From NCBI GenBank assembly GCA_013399115.1, contig VXAA01007254.1, positions 208,936 through 272,935 on the forward strand: 64,000 nucleotides of DNA. The letters are read 5' to 3'. The notes under the pieces are model-generated. The model saw nothing but the letters and a program-made list of their open reading frames with translations, did no database searches and was not told the origin of the DNA. The position numbers were made by a program, and so were the translations under genes. Shown here in pieces: positions 26,191 through 38,118 of the stretch. Source of the stretch: Anseranas semipalmata. Taxonomy: Eukaryota; Chordata; Aves; Anseriformes; Anseranatidae. Every line of letters starts with the position of its first letter. Position 1 is the first letter of the stretch.

Positions 26191-26605
26191 TCCTATTAAT
26201 TCATAGTTGATTTTTGAAGTGAAAGATGCTTTTTTACAGACCCATCACCACTAGCACTATTTTATATATCCTCCCCCTCTATCTCCCTCAGCTTCCCAGA
26301 GTTTTAGGTGTTTTATTTTTCAGTGGAAAAAAAGATCTGTATACAAAAAAGGAGATGAGTAGGTAGGCAAAAAATCTGCGTCCCTTATAGAGATGTATGT
26401 GGGATGCAGAAAAGAGAGGAAGATGATGAATAACTGGGAAGGAATGAGAACTGAAATATCATCTTGTCAGATTTTATGAAGAACAGAAAGCAGCTTTCAC
26501 TGAGCAGCAGACCATACGTACTGAAACAATCTGTGTCAATACACCACTGTGGAAGTAATGCCAAAGTTCATCTCTTTGGGATGGGGAAGAATAAACATAA
26601 GGTGA

Positions 26606-26958
26606 ATGGTGCCTGTTAGGGTCTCCATTTGCGGTATCACGAAGAGGCTACCAAGCCTGGTAAAGCCAGAGGCCTACCACCCTTTCCTACTTTTTCATGT
26701 AGGGTCAAATGAGGCTGCAAGGAAGGAGACTCAGAAATATCAAAAGGGACTTTATGACCCTTGGAAAGATGTGGAAGGTGTCGGGAGTGCAGGTAGTGTT
26801 CTCCGCTATCCTCCCAGTTGGAGGCTGGGACCCAAAAAGAAGGAGACGAATGGATCAGGTGAATGATTGGCTGCATGGCTGGTGCCATGCTCAGGGTTTT
26901 GGGTTCTGTGATCTCGGACACATGTTTGAGAGCCTGGGCATGCTGATGTTGTAGACAT
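26606..26958 (+). mobile_element. Degraded retroelement ORF fragment: SGNH-esterase-like domain (probably CR1-type ORF1)
   Basis: In one frame the + strand reads VSICGITKRLPSLVKPEAYH followed by LLFHVGSNEAARKE. In the next frame it continues RRLRNIKRDFMTLGKMWK, then VQVVFSAILPVGGWDPKRRR and WLHGWCHAQGFGFCDLGHMF. This is the pattern of the SGNH-hydrolase-fold esterase domain carried in ORF1 of CR1-like non-LTR retrotransposons, with the VGSNEA block standing where the family has a GTND-type block. The frame change falls between about 26715 and 26745. There is no start, no continuation past about 26958 and no attached CR1 3' end. Attribution to CR1 rather than another avian retroelement is an inference from recall. 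Confidence 0.75.
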
Positions 26959-28528
26959 CCATTTGCATCCACATTTTCAGATTGTACAGTGTCTCCCTGA
27001 TTAAAAAAATAACTTGCAATGTAACCTTTTTCTTATTCCAAAATAGTGTTTCCTGTCTACCTCTGTCATAAACCCATCTTTTGATAGGTTCACAGGAGGT
27101 TTATTTGCTTTGCTTTGACATGGCGCAGGTTTGATTCTTTTAGAACCAGAGTGACTGAAGGTTTCCTTTGTAATATGGACTTCTTTAGCTCATCTACACA
27201 AATGTTTAAGATGATTTTCCACAAAGGTGAAAAAATATCTTCTTTTTGGCCAATAGGCTTCTCCTTGCTTTTCAGGTATAACCTAATGCCCTTCCCCATT
27301 TTGTAGTGCTTTAGAATTGTCTCTGCTTACATTATGATCTGATTATTTGTCCTTTAAGTTGCCTTTGTCCTTGTCATGTGCAGTTTAATTGAAGATGTTT
27401 TGTAGTCTTGTACTTCTATTATTTAAGATTAGGAAGGCTTTTGTCATTTCTCTTTCAACATCAGTTTCTAAACACTGTTTTGTATAATACATTGTAGCTA
27501 TATGTATTTTCAGTGTCAGCTTATCTGTTTATATACTCATATAAGAGCGTTTTAACGTCTTAGGAGAAATTTGGCAATTGTGTTACCTGAACAAGCCACA
27601 TTTAAGGCACTGGAGATGTTAAGAGTGGCAAGGATGCTATGAAAAACTAATAAATATGCTCTTTGTTGTGTGCTTAAGTATGTTTTTATTTTAAAAGGCT
27701 TGATATTAATGAAAACATACAAAAAAAACCCAAACTGATAAACATAAGTACAGCAAGAAAAAAATCCCCGTGAATTTAAAATAGCATTTTCAAATGTTCT
27801 GTCATTAGTGAAGTTGTAACTGAAACTTAAAGAGATACTCTCATTTATAGATGCTCTGCTTGTTCTAAGTACTAGTAATGTGCAACTTTATTGAAAGCTG
27901 CTGTGTAAAATCCAACTTATCACTTGGATACACTTGGCAGTACAATTTTAAAGACAAGAATAATTCATTGACAATATGGGTGAAAGGCGAATACTGAGCA
28001 TTATTTATATTAGTGAATATAGAGAATTTCATTTCTTTTAGTTCTTTAAACTCATATGGCTGTGTATGAATTACTATGCAAAATTTGCTGAGAAATGTTA
28101 TCTGTTATGCAACTCTCACTGTGAGCGTTGCATATTCTTGCAGATAATTGGGTTTTTGGTTGCTCCTGTCCCTTTCATGCAAATAACAAATGTGACTAGA
28201 CAAATGCACTTTTAAATATTAACATGAGGTAAAATTGACTGTGTCTGACTTGAAGAAAACATTAAGCCTGTTTCATTTTCTACACATCTGCCAAACGTGT
28301 GTATGTTGCATAGTGCTACCTCTGAAATTGTTGAAAATCTGATGGGAACACTTACAAAGGCAAACCAGTAAAGGGCACCAGCTGCTGAAAAACACCTGCT
28401 GAGCCACTGTGGGAATAGATTACATCTGCCTATAGCAAGAAGTAATCAAAGTGCCTACTTTTACCTGTCAGTATTTTAATTTGCATAAAGAGTCAACCAA
28501 TGAAAGTAATTTTGAATACCTTTTACAC

Positions 28529-28529
<1 letters not shown>

Positions 28530-28572
<43 letters not shown>

Positions 28573-28577
28573 CGTGC
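28530..28577. repeat. (TG)n microsatellite
   Basis: About 20 TG units passing into (TGCG)n. It generates a spurious Val/Cys-repeat open frame. Confidence 0.95.
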
Positions 28578-31500
28578 AGAAGAGTTCAGTAGGAGTCTGT
28601 GGAAGCTCCTCATTGAACTACTGTTCTTTATTTTAGTAAAAACTATGGCAGCCAAAATTCTCAGCTACACTGTGCATATGTCATAGTAAAGGATGGAGAC
28701 AGTATGGCAGAGGTTATGCTACTGAAGAGCAGTTTCTATTTTTTTGGCTTATTTTGAGAGATCTCAAGAGGGGGAGTTGGGAGAGTGTGTGTTTCTAGAT
28801 CAGTTGCAGTGTATTTGATTTGTTGAGGATGGTAATACACAGAATTTTTTTTTTTTTTGAATCAGAAGTCATTAGACATATTTCCCAAATATTTTTTTAA
28901 AGCATTGTGCTTCTTGACTTTTGATACTTGAACTTTGCTTGTTCCCACCCAGCAGTGACTTTACCACACAAGTTCAGCTTCCCTCACCTACCTCTTGTTT
29001 TCCTACAGTAGATCAAGTAGAACAACTTCTTGGAGTGCTGCTGGTTTCTTTGGGATTTGTGAGAATAAAATAGCTGTGTTCTTCTAGAAAAAAAAAAAAA
29101 AAGAACTGATTGTGCTTGCAGTCTTCGCCAGTACAATTCAGGAAAAAATCATTTAACATTTATATTGTAAAACAGTACTCCCTTCTTGGTTAGCAGCAGT
29201 GTGACATTAACTGAAATGAAGAACAAAATTGATTTGTAGAAAGATTATGACATCAATATTTATTCCTCCTTTTGCCATTCTCTCATTTTTACTTGATGGG
29301 TTAAAGTAATTACTAGGTTCAACTATAATTACCCTTCAGAGCAGTCTTTTTGTTTTTGTCTTTTTTCTTAGGTATCATTAGGAAGAAATTGTTTATATTA
29401 TATGTTAAGGGCAAGCTAAAATAAATAGTTTGAAAACATTATCCTGGAGAGGCTTCCATATGAACAGTTAAAGTACTCATTTCACATGAACAGTTAGAAC
29501 TAAAACTGACATCTCGGTATGCATAAAATAGGATTAAGTAGGATTTTTTTTAAAGGAAAAAAATACCGAAAGATATCTGTATTTTAGAAATATATAATAA
29601 TATGAAGTGCTGTCACCCTGCTCTCCTAAAGATAGTATGTTTAAATTTGCTTTCAACAGAAGACAAGATTTCGGATACCAATTGTGATGTTGGACTGATT
29701 GTAAATTCAGTGACTTACTTGTGTTTTAAATTTTGTATAGTAAAACCAATCACCATGAAAAATTCAAGAGGCATGTCAGATATGCATGTTCCGCTACATT
29801 TTAACTGCATTGCATGTAGCTCAAAGAAATCCAACTTTCTGGTTTATAGCATTTTTTTCCTGTTTTTTCCTGTACTTAATCACTGTAATATTTGAAATCC
29901 ACTTATACCTACCTGCTGACGTTGCAGCTGTTATGTTTGTTGACCTCATTAAATTAGAATAATAAGTGAAATATTAAAATTGAGAAAGCAACTTATTAAG
30001 CAATCATTTTTCATTCCTCAGAGTGGTAAATTTATGTTGCATTAACTAAATATAGAGATTTTTTGGTATAAAGCACATCCAGAGATCTGTGGAGTTTTTA
30101 AGGAAAACAGCTCAAAGTGTTTTTAGTCATTTTGGTGATTAAGACTGGGCAGTAAATAACGTGCTTCTGCTGTGTTCTGTTAGGGTGTAGCCATTTCTCA
30201 GTGAAAATTCCTTGTACAAGTGTGGAAGAAGAATGCAGTAGTCTGCTTTACTTTGATAGCATACCTGAAGGAACACTTTAGTTCTTCGGAGCAATCAGTC
30301 TTCAATTTAGAGAGAAATACAGAATAGTATTTAAAATTTGATTTAAAATTACACTCAAGACCAAAATTATTTTTAAGAAATGTAATTTCAAAGTGAAAAC
30401 TCTCAAAGATGAGGGAGGAGTATATGCTAATTCTAATATGCTATAACATTTAAAAGGTTAACTCTCACTGAAAATATTTTAGACAAATTTTAGTTTGTCT
30501 AATTTTAGTATTTGTCTTTAATTAGCCCAAGTTTCGGTGCTGACCTTTAGACATGAAATCTCTTATCTAGGACAAGAAAGTCCCAGGTCTTTCTGTAATG
30601 AAAATGGAGCTGAGATTGTCAGCCAAGGGATTCTGTTAGAAATCACCAAATAATTTTAAATGTTTTTAGAACGTTTCAGGATAGAGGAGCCACTTGACTA
30701 AAAGGTTGACTTCCTACCTGATGGGCTATTCATATCAGATTTGCAATTTGCATTAACCTCAAGATCACACGGTAACTGCTACCAGTGGAAGTTTAAAATT
30801 TTTCAAAGAGTAGCTGTTGTTTGAGTCTGCAGAACAACTGGGAGCACCAAGTAATGTCTAATCTCATAGAGGGAAATGGATTTTGAAACAGATTTTTCTG
30901 TGATCTGGTAGCTTTCTAGTTCTAACAAAATACTTTTTCAGAATTCTAATTGGAAAATTGTAATTATCGTACCAATTAGTCTTTCAGTTAGAATATTGGA
31001 AGTGAACATATCAGATAAGAGTAGAGTTGTTTTTTCTTTTCATAGAATAAATTAGTGTTTCATACAACAATAATAATTATATTAATAAAAAGAATTTCTG
31101 TCCTCTGTAGCATGTTGGAAATTAATCTGGAGAAGGGGAATACATTTACAGTAAACAAAGTATAGAGGAAGAAGTTCTTATTTAGCCATTCACTGGAATT
31201 ACTTGTCATTGAGTATAATGTAGTGAAGGAAACTCTGTGCACAAATTCCTCCTTCTCTGCTTTTGTTCCCCGAATCTGAAATAGGATGGGAATATTCCTG
31301 AGTGATCTGAGACTATGTAGGAATTAATTTCCTGTGTTCCCGATTCTTGCCTTTGCTTTTGACACCGCTAGAGCTTTGTCCTTCTGGACCTTTAAGCATG
31401 AGACTACTTCCCTGCCATGCATACTCCTTAGGTGGAGGCTTACTTGGCATTGGATCAAATGCATTGTTAATCTAAGCATGAATGCCTCTTGCAAGTTTTG

Positions 31501-32095
31501 CATCCGTAATTTGCCTACATTAGAAGAGAGTGTTTTGCATACCAATAGCTACTACAGCAGGAAAATGAATTTAACAAAAAGTCTGAAAGAGTTGTAACTT
31601 GCATGCATGTATTCTTTTCAAAGTATATGCAATAGTTCTGTTAATTCTTTAGTGCTGCTTGAAGTGCAAGAAATGTTTTTTTCATCAGCTTTTCAGTTTG
31701 TGCAGCTTCTTAGTTTTCAGTGTGTTAATTTTCCATGCTTCTAAATTCTGAGACATGCTGAATGGAAGTGCTCAGATGCAACCCTTTAGAATATTTTGTG
31801 TCTTTATCCTGACCCATACCTCAGTTGTTCATAGTTGTCCATGGGGTATGGGATGATCTGAATTTTGATCCTGTTCATCTGACGTCTGTCTCTGCCATTA
31901 TGGTCACCACTTTCCAGGCTGGGACAAAAACGAACTGCTGTTTTCTGTCAGTACTGCCCATCTCTACCAGATTTTCCAGTTATCCGGCTAGGCTAGTTGC
32001 AGTAGCCACATCTTTTTTGAGATGTGTTTATGTCCTCATCAACACTTCTTTGCACTACTGGTGATAACCAGCTTATTGCTTAGAAATCTGTTGGG

Positions 32096-32120
32096 TTTTG
32101 TTTGTTTGTTTGTTTGTTTT
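32096..32120. repeat. (TTTG)n microsatellite
   Basis: About six TTTG/GTTT units. Confidence 0.8.
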
Positions 32121-32712
32121 AATGCTAGTAGTGACCTATTTGTACAGAACTGCAACAAGAATGGCGAAGGAAAAGAATGAATTATGTGGCTCTTGATATG
32201 ACGCAGTTGTTTCAGAATTCTTCCCGTTAGTTCAATACGTGGCAATCCATGCAAGAATTCAACTTTCAAAAAGTAGTTTGTGTGTACTTTCATATCTCAC
32301 AATCTATTTATTTGAGAAAAGGTAGCTAAAGCCCTTTTATATTGGTTGCATAAAAATACTTAAGTGTTTGTTTTGTTAGTAATATTTTCCTCACCAATGG
32401 CCAAAATTTATGTAATTCCTTTCACAATGCCCTCATTCTCTTTGCTTATTTACTGGGTTTCTCCCTTTGTCTTGTAGTGTCTGTATTCTTGAACACCTAG
32501 AAAAGGGTTTTCTATATTAACTCTTCGATTTCTTCCCCTCTTGTTACAGTTGAGACAGTTTGCCTCAAACAATGATTGTCTCTTCCCTTTTAAAGAGACT
32601 GACTGAGGTTTCCCAGGGGAATAAATGAAGGGAGAGATATGCCATCAGCAGTGCTGAGAGTATCTTTTAGTTATATACAAGCTTCAGAACTTATGGGACT
32701 GTTTTCTGAATT

Positions 32713-32776
32713 GGGAGGAAGAGGAGAAAAAAAAAAGAAAAAAAAAGGGAAGAAAACAGCAACAACAACAAACAAC
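32713..32776. repeat. 44-nt pure purine run followed by (CAA)n
   Basis: Positions 32713-32756 contain only A and G (gggaggaagagg, then A-rich). Six or so CAA units follow. Confidence 0.85.
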
Positions 32777-34428
32777 TGTAGAGTAGGCTGTGGCATATAA
32801 ACATCAGTTTCATCATAGCTCCATCTAGAACAGTCAGGGAGATAGTAGCAGTTGGAGCCTTAATACATAGCAATCCAGGAGGAAGCTTGGTGTTAAGGTA
32901 TTTTAAATGTTTTAAACTTCACAGTGATTTTCATAGTGTATTTCATTCTTTCACATTGTTAGCTTTGTGTATAGCATTAAGTTCATTAAGTTATTATTTA
33001 AATTGTAAACAAATGAAACTATCTTTATGTGATACCTTTAGATGAAATGTCAGCAAATTGAACTCAAATTCTTCTATTCCCCATAAAATTTTAACTTCTG
33101 ATGCTATCAGGAAGTGCCACAACTGTCACCAATTTTCCTTTTACTTTTTTTCCTATTAGCTGCATACTTCAGGGTAATTTTTGTGCATAATTTACAAATG
33201 GCATCAGAAAGCTCAAACAGGAGGCTGTGTTCTGATCTCTGTTTCCTTACTGTAATCTAGAATAATTCTCTGACATCAGGAAGGTACTTTTGAGTTTACT
33301 ATAGTGTAACTGAAGTCAAATTTTGGATGTTAAATTTATGTACATTTGCAGCGCTGTAGAAATAGTTGATTTTATGGAAAAATCTTTCTGAAACACTTTG
33401 TTATCCATTTCCTCAAATCAAATCACCAGAGGGTGTAATCATTCTGTCTATAATCTTTTGTCATATTAACTAGCCTAAGGAACACAACAATTCACCCAGT
33501 GAGGGAAGGAGATTCCCCAAGCTTTTTCAATGTTTTCTCTCAGAGCTGTGAAAACCTTGGAGAGCTATGGTGCTTTCACATCACTTCCATCGATCTGACT
33601 TTGGATTTATAAATGCAAAAGTCTTTGGTTTTTTCTGTACTTTGAACCAAAACTATTTCTCCATATGAATGTTGCACTCCTAATCAGTGGTTGAATAATT
33701 CAGAAGACTATAGAAAAGGTGTGACTGCTGCACTTCTATGTATCGTGTAGCTCATCAAGAGAACAGTTTAGATAATGTTGGTGGCAATATATCCATTGAC
33801 TTAAAAGGATTTTTGTTCAGATTACTTATGGCATGTTAGCTTTTAGCTGTCATGTATGAAGTTAAATATTTTCCTGAAAAACTCTTGCTTTCAAACAGAT
33901 CTTTGTTCTTTCTTCAAGAGAGCAGATGGTAGAACTGATGATTTTTTTCTTAAATAAACATGTATTTTTTGTATTCTTTGTATTCTTTTGATTGTTTTTA
34001 TTTTCTGTATTGTTTTGTTGTTGCTTTTGCTCCAAGGAGTGCCTGTGTTACCACAGTAAGTAGGAGTCTACTAAACTACTAGATTTCATTTTTTTAATGG
34101 AACTGTTCTGGATGGAGATTGATTCTTCTTAAATGAAAGTTTGATTGTTGAACAGCACTGTTACGAGCTGTCCAGAATTTTCACATTTCTGAGAAGTAAA
34201 TAAATTTGTTAGGGAAATAACAATTTCAGAATCTTGGCAGACATGAAGTCTGAAAGCCTGGAGGAGGAATGTTAAATCAAAATTTAAAAGCAGCATCACA
34301 AATAAAATAAAAATGTAATAATTTTCATAGTTTGGGTGCTATGATTTCCTTCCTGCCTAATATCAGATTGGATTTCTCAAGTATTACTCCCATAGTCAAC
34401 TAAAAAGAGGTTATCCTTTTCTATATAA

Positions 34429-34459
<31 letters not shown>

Positions 34460-34476
34460 GTATATATATACATATG
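34429..34476. repeat. (TG)n(TA)n compound microsatellite
   Basis: TG repeat passing into TA repeat. Confidence 0.9.
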
Positions 34477-34867
34477 TTTTTTTCTCTAGATACTTTTTTT
34501 ATTCCTGTGAACTCTGTCAGAATCCACGAAGACTGTGCAGTGTTTGTTTTGAATTTAGTGATACTAGTATTACGTAAAAGTATGAAAGTTTCCCCATTTT
34601 TTCATGGCTACTGTTACTTAAAAACTTAATGCATTATACAGTGGTTGTGGTGACAATTTTAAAAATCAACACTACACAGCTTTCTAAAAGATTGTTAAAT
34701 TCAAATTAAAAATAAATTCATAAAATTCTCATGGTTTGTACTGTATAGGAGATCAGAGTATAGTTTTACCCTTGTGCTTCATTATCTGTCATTTCTACGA
34801 ATTTCTTCTGTCTCCTTAATTTAATTAAGGGAGTGAAGCATCTTTCACATGAAGCATGGCTGAGAGT

Positions 34868-35233
34868 GCTGGAGAAGAGGTTCAGGAGGAATCTTACTAA
34901 TTTATATAAATACCTGATGTGAGAGAACGCTTAACAAAGAGGGAGCCAGACTCTTCTCAGTGGTGCCCAGTGACAGGAAAAGGGCAGTGGGCACAAAGTA
35001 AAACACGTGAAATTCCCTCTGAACAGAAGAAAATACTTTTTTACTGTGAGGTGGCCAAACACTGTAACAGGTTGCCCAGAGAGGCTGTGGAGTCTGCATC
35101 CTTGGAGGTATTTAAAACCCAACTGGAATGAGTCCTGAGCCACCTGCTCTAGATAACCCTGATTTGAGCAGGGGGTTGGACTAGATGGTCTCAAGAGGTC
35201 CCTTCCAACCTAAATGATTCTGTGATCTGTGAT
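34868..35233 (+). mobile_element. CR1-type LINE, 3' end fragment (sense)
   Basis: Recognisable CR1 sequence from ctggagaagaggttcaggag through cccagtgacaggaaaagggc, gaggtggccaaacactgtaa, gttgcccagagaggctgtgg, gagcagggggttggactaga and cccttccaacctaaatgatt, ending in two ATCTGTGAT-like terminal units. About 365 bp, 5'-truncated, same strand as ASCC3. The 'gcagggggttggactagatgg' ending is shared with the copy that ends near 57.93 kb, suggesting the same subfamily. Confidence 0.93.
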
Positions 35234-37587
35234 TACCATTAATAGTGACTTGGATAGCCATATCGTGCAAGATTTTCTAGTCCAGACATTTCTAGGACTT
35301 AAGGCTTCGAAAAGAGCTGCTGGTTGTGTCATACCTTTTGTTATTTGCATATCTAATGTTTTTTACTGAAAGCTTCCTTTATAGCACGTAACTCCACAGC
35401 TACTAGACTTTGGATGACACCTAATTTGTACTCATGTGAAGCAATCGTAAAGCTGATTATGGCCCAAAGTCAATCCTAAACTCTAGTTGGTACATTTATA
35501 TAATTTTCATATCTTTGTTTATGCCACTTGTTCCTAAAAGAAAAAAATTGTTCTCCTAAGTCCAGTGAAATCTCACTGATATGGTTTGGTGCTAAATGGA
35601 GCAGATCAAACAATTAACAAACATCATGCAGTTTTTCTTTTACATGTTGGGAGCTTTTGCTTAAAATCTATTTCCCTCTCCAGAGCAGGTAGGAAATTGT
35701 GCTCTCAAATATCACAATAATTTAACCTTTGTGGTATTTATATTAGTGTTCCTAAATCTTATGAGCTACCACCTCTGTGAAAGTAGAATATGGAAAGTAT
35801 CATCAGGAGAGGGCGGTTGTGGAAGTCCCCAAGTATAACATCTGTGTTTATTTTGGAGTGTACTTTGAGTACCAAAGTAGGATTTGCATTAGCACAAAAG
35901 TGCTATGAGTATATACATGCATAGTTGGAAAGTAAGGGGGACTACCAAATGTTCGTAATTTGGAAGGATAGTGTAAATATATTTATAAAAATGGGTGTGT
36001 GCATATGTATGTGTATGAGTATGCATGCATAGATGAATGTTTTTACCAACAACATTCTAAAACACAGTAAAGGGGAAATGTGAGATTATTTACATGACAG
36101 GATGCGAGACATCTGAACTACATTTCCTGAGGTTCGTGTATTTTCTGTAAAACAGCATGGATTGGTCACGTTATTACCAGCTAGTGTAATTATTTTTAAC
36201 TGAAAGAGCAATAAAACAACTGACTGCAGAATGGGGCTTGTTGTATCTGAAATATAAAAGGTCTGCTGATTACAGAAGATGTAGTAAAAATAAAATAGTA
36301 AAGAAAATACTGGAATTTTAAACTTGGTTTATAAGTGCAGTAGATAATCTTTATGATAAATGGGTAGTACAATAGAAATCATCATTATAGGATGTTTATT
36401 TTAGATTGTTTTCTGCTGTGGAAATTAGGACAAGATGACAAACATTTATTTGTTTCAGACTATGAAAAAAATTGTCTAGTATTACATGAAAACTGTAAAA
36501 ATGAACGTAGGCAAGACAAAACCTCTTTTAGAATGAAGAATACTAGGGGGATGTCCTGTAGATAAACCCATAAAATATGATAATTCTGAGGGAAATAATA
36601 CCAAAACATCTTTTCCGGATAAACAGCTAATTAATTAAATATGTTGTGTTTTTTTTTCTTTTTTTTCTAGTGATGGTCTAGGTAGATTAGGTAAGACATT
36701 TTATGTCTGTGCATATCAAGATTGAATGTAAAGCTTCTGCTAAAATGCTAACATCGTACCTTGAAGTTGGCTTAAAAACACACTAAGTGAAAATTTGTAA
36801 TACAAAGATTAAAGTGATCCTGAGGATTAGCAGAAGATCTCAGTTTGTAGTGGAATTTGTAAGCCTTTGGTTCTGCATGAGAGTGAGTGCTATAGAGGTA
36901 TGCCTGGCAAGAAAAAGCGAGCATCTTCTGTGTCATATTTATTAAATTCTGTAGAACTACAAGGTTTTAGTAGGTCTGGCTAATGGATTGCATGTCTAAA
37001 ACTCTGCTTATAAAGTACTGATGGCCTGTGTTATTTATGATAGCCACTGTTACTACTGTGTGGTTCCAGCAGTAGTGTTTGTGAGCTGCAGTTTGCCTGC
37101 TGACTGAATCATATGGACTCATTCATGAATTTTACTTCAATGACTCAACTTTTCACTTAACAGTTTCTTCTTATTTTTGGACTGCTGTTGGAGCACCAGG
37201 ATGCAAAGATCTTTTTAATGAAATGATGAATTTAGAATATCTTCATTAAGTGTACTCTCATTTACTAAAAAATGTGTCGGTTGTTAAAATCAGGAAGGAT
37301 TTTTGACATTCATATCAGAGCAGCCTTGAGTATCTCTTGGAAAGAGTTGCTTCTTAGTGATCTTTCACATAGATTCATGTTTATGTGAAAATGGCACCAT
37401 TCTATTGTATTAAAAAAAAAAAAAACAACAAAAAAAAAAGCAAAATCCACAAAATGGATTTGCATTTCTGTTCACACTCTCTATTTCCCATAGTGATTTT
37501 TAAGAGCCAAACTGCTGGTTTTGGATTGCGCAGTTAGCTGCACTTAGTGTTTGGAATAAACTGAGATTTTGGGGAAGGATAATCTAT

Positions 37588-37636
37588 AATATTTTTTTCA
37601 ACCAAATGTGCAGCAATATTTTTTCAACCAAATGTG
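37588..37636. repeat. Local direct duplication of about 23 bp
   Basis: The block AATATTTTTTTCAACCAAAT(GTG) at 37588-37610 recurs, with one T fewer, at 37614-37636. The short spacer is cag. Probably a replication-slippage duplication. Confidence 0.85.
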
Positions 37637-38080
37637 GATTTAATCTAAGGAAGTCTTAAGATACTGTTTTCTCTGGAATTCCTTTCTCTTGCAGCTTTTG
37701 TAATCCTTCAAATGTTCATGCAGTCATGTTTCAAAGACTACTATGTATTGGCTGTATATTGCTGTTGTGACTAGTATCTATTGATTTGTCAGTGTCTGCC
37801 TTTTTCTTTTGAGTTTCTTGAAAATTAATTAATGTGTTGAATTAAAGTCTAGATCCTGGTCTAAATGTTATTATCAACAAAATACTTTTAGTAATTAACC
37901 AGGCTTTTATGAGTTTTATTTTTTGTTAATATTTATTCTGCTCTTAATGTTCCTGTATCAGTAGATTCAGCATCTTTCTTAAAAAAACAAGTTGTTTGAT
38001 TGTTTTTTCTAACTTGTTACACATCTTCTGCTGGTTTTTCTGTGGAACATTTATTGCTGCTTAACAGTTCTGTCTTAATC

Positions 38081-38118
38081 CAGAGTGTTACTATTTTACA
38101 GAGTGTTAATATTTTACA
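38081..38118. repeat. Two-copy tandem repeat, period 18 bp
   Basis: cagagtgtta(c/a)tattttaca is present twice with an 18-bp period. Confidence 0.85.

Noticed and set aside
28451..28636. Cys/Val-repeat small protein
   Set aside because: The frame is created by the (TG)n microsatellite.
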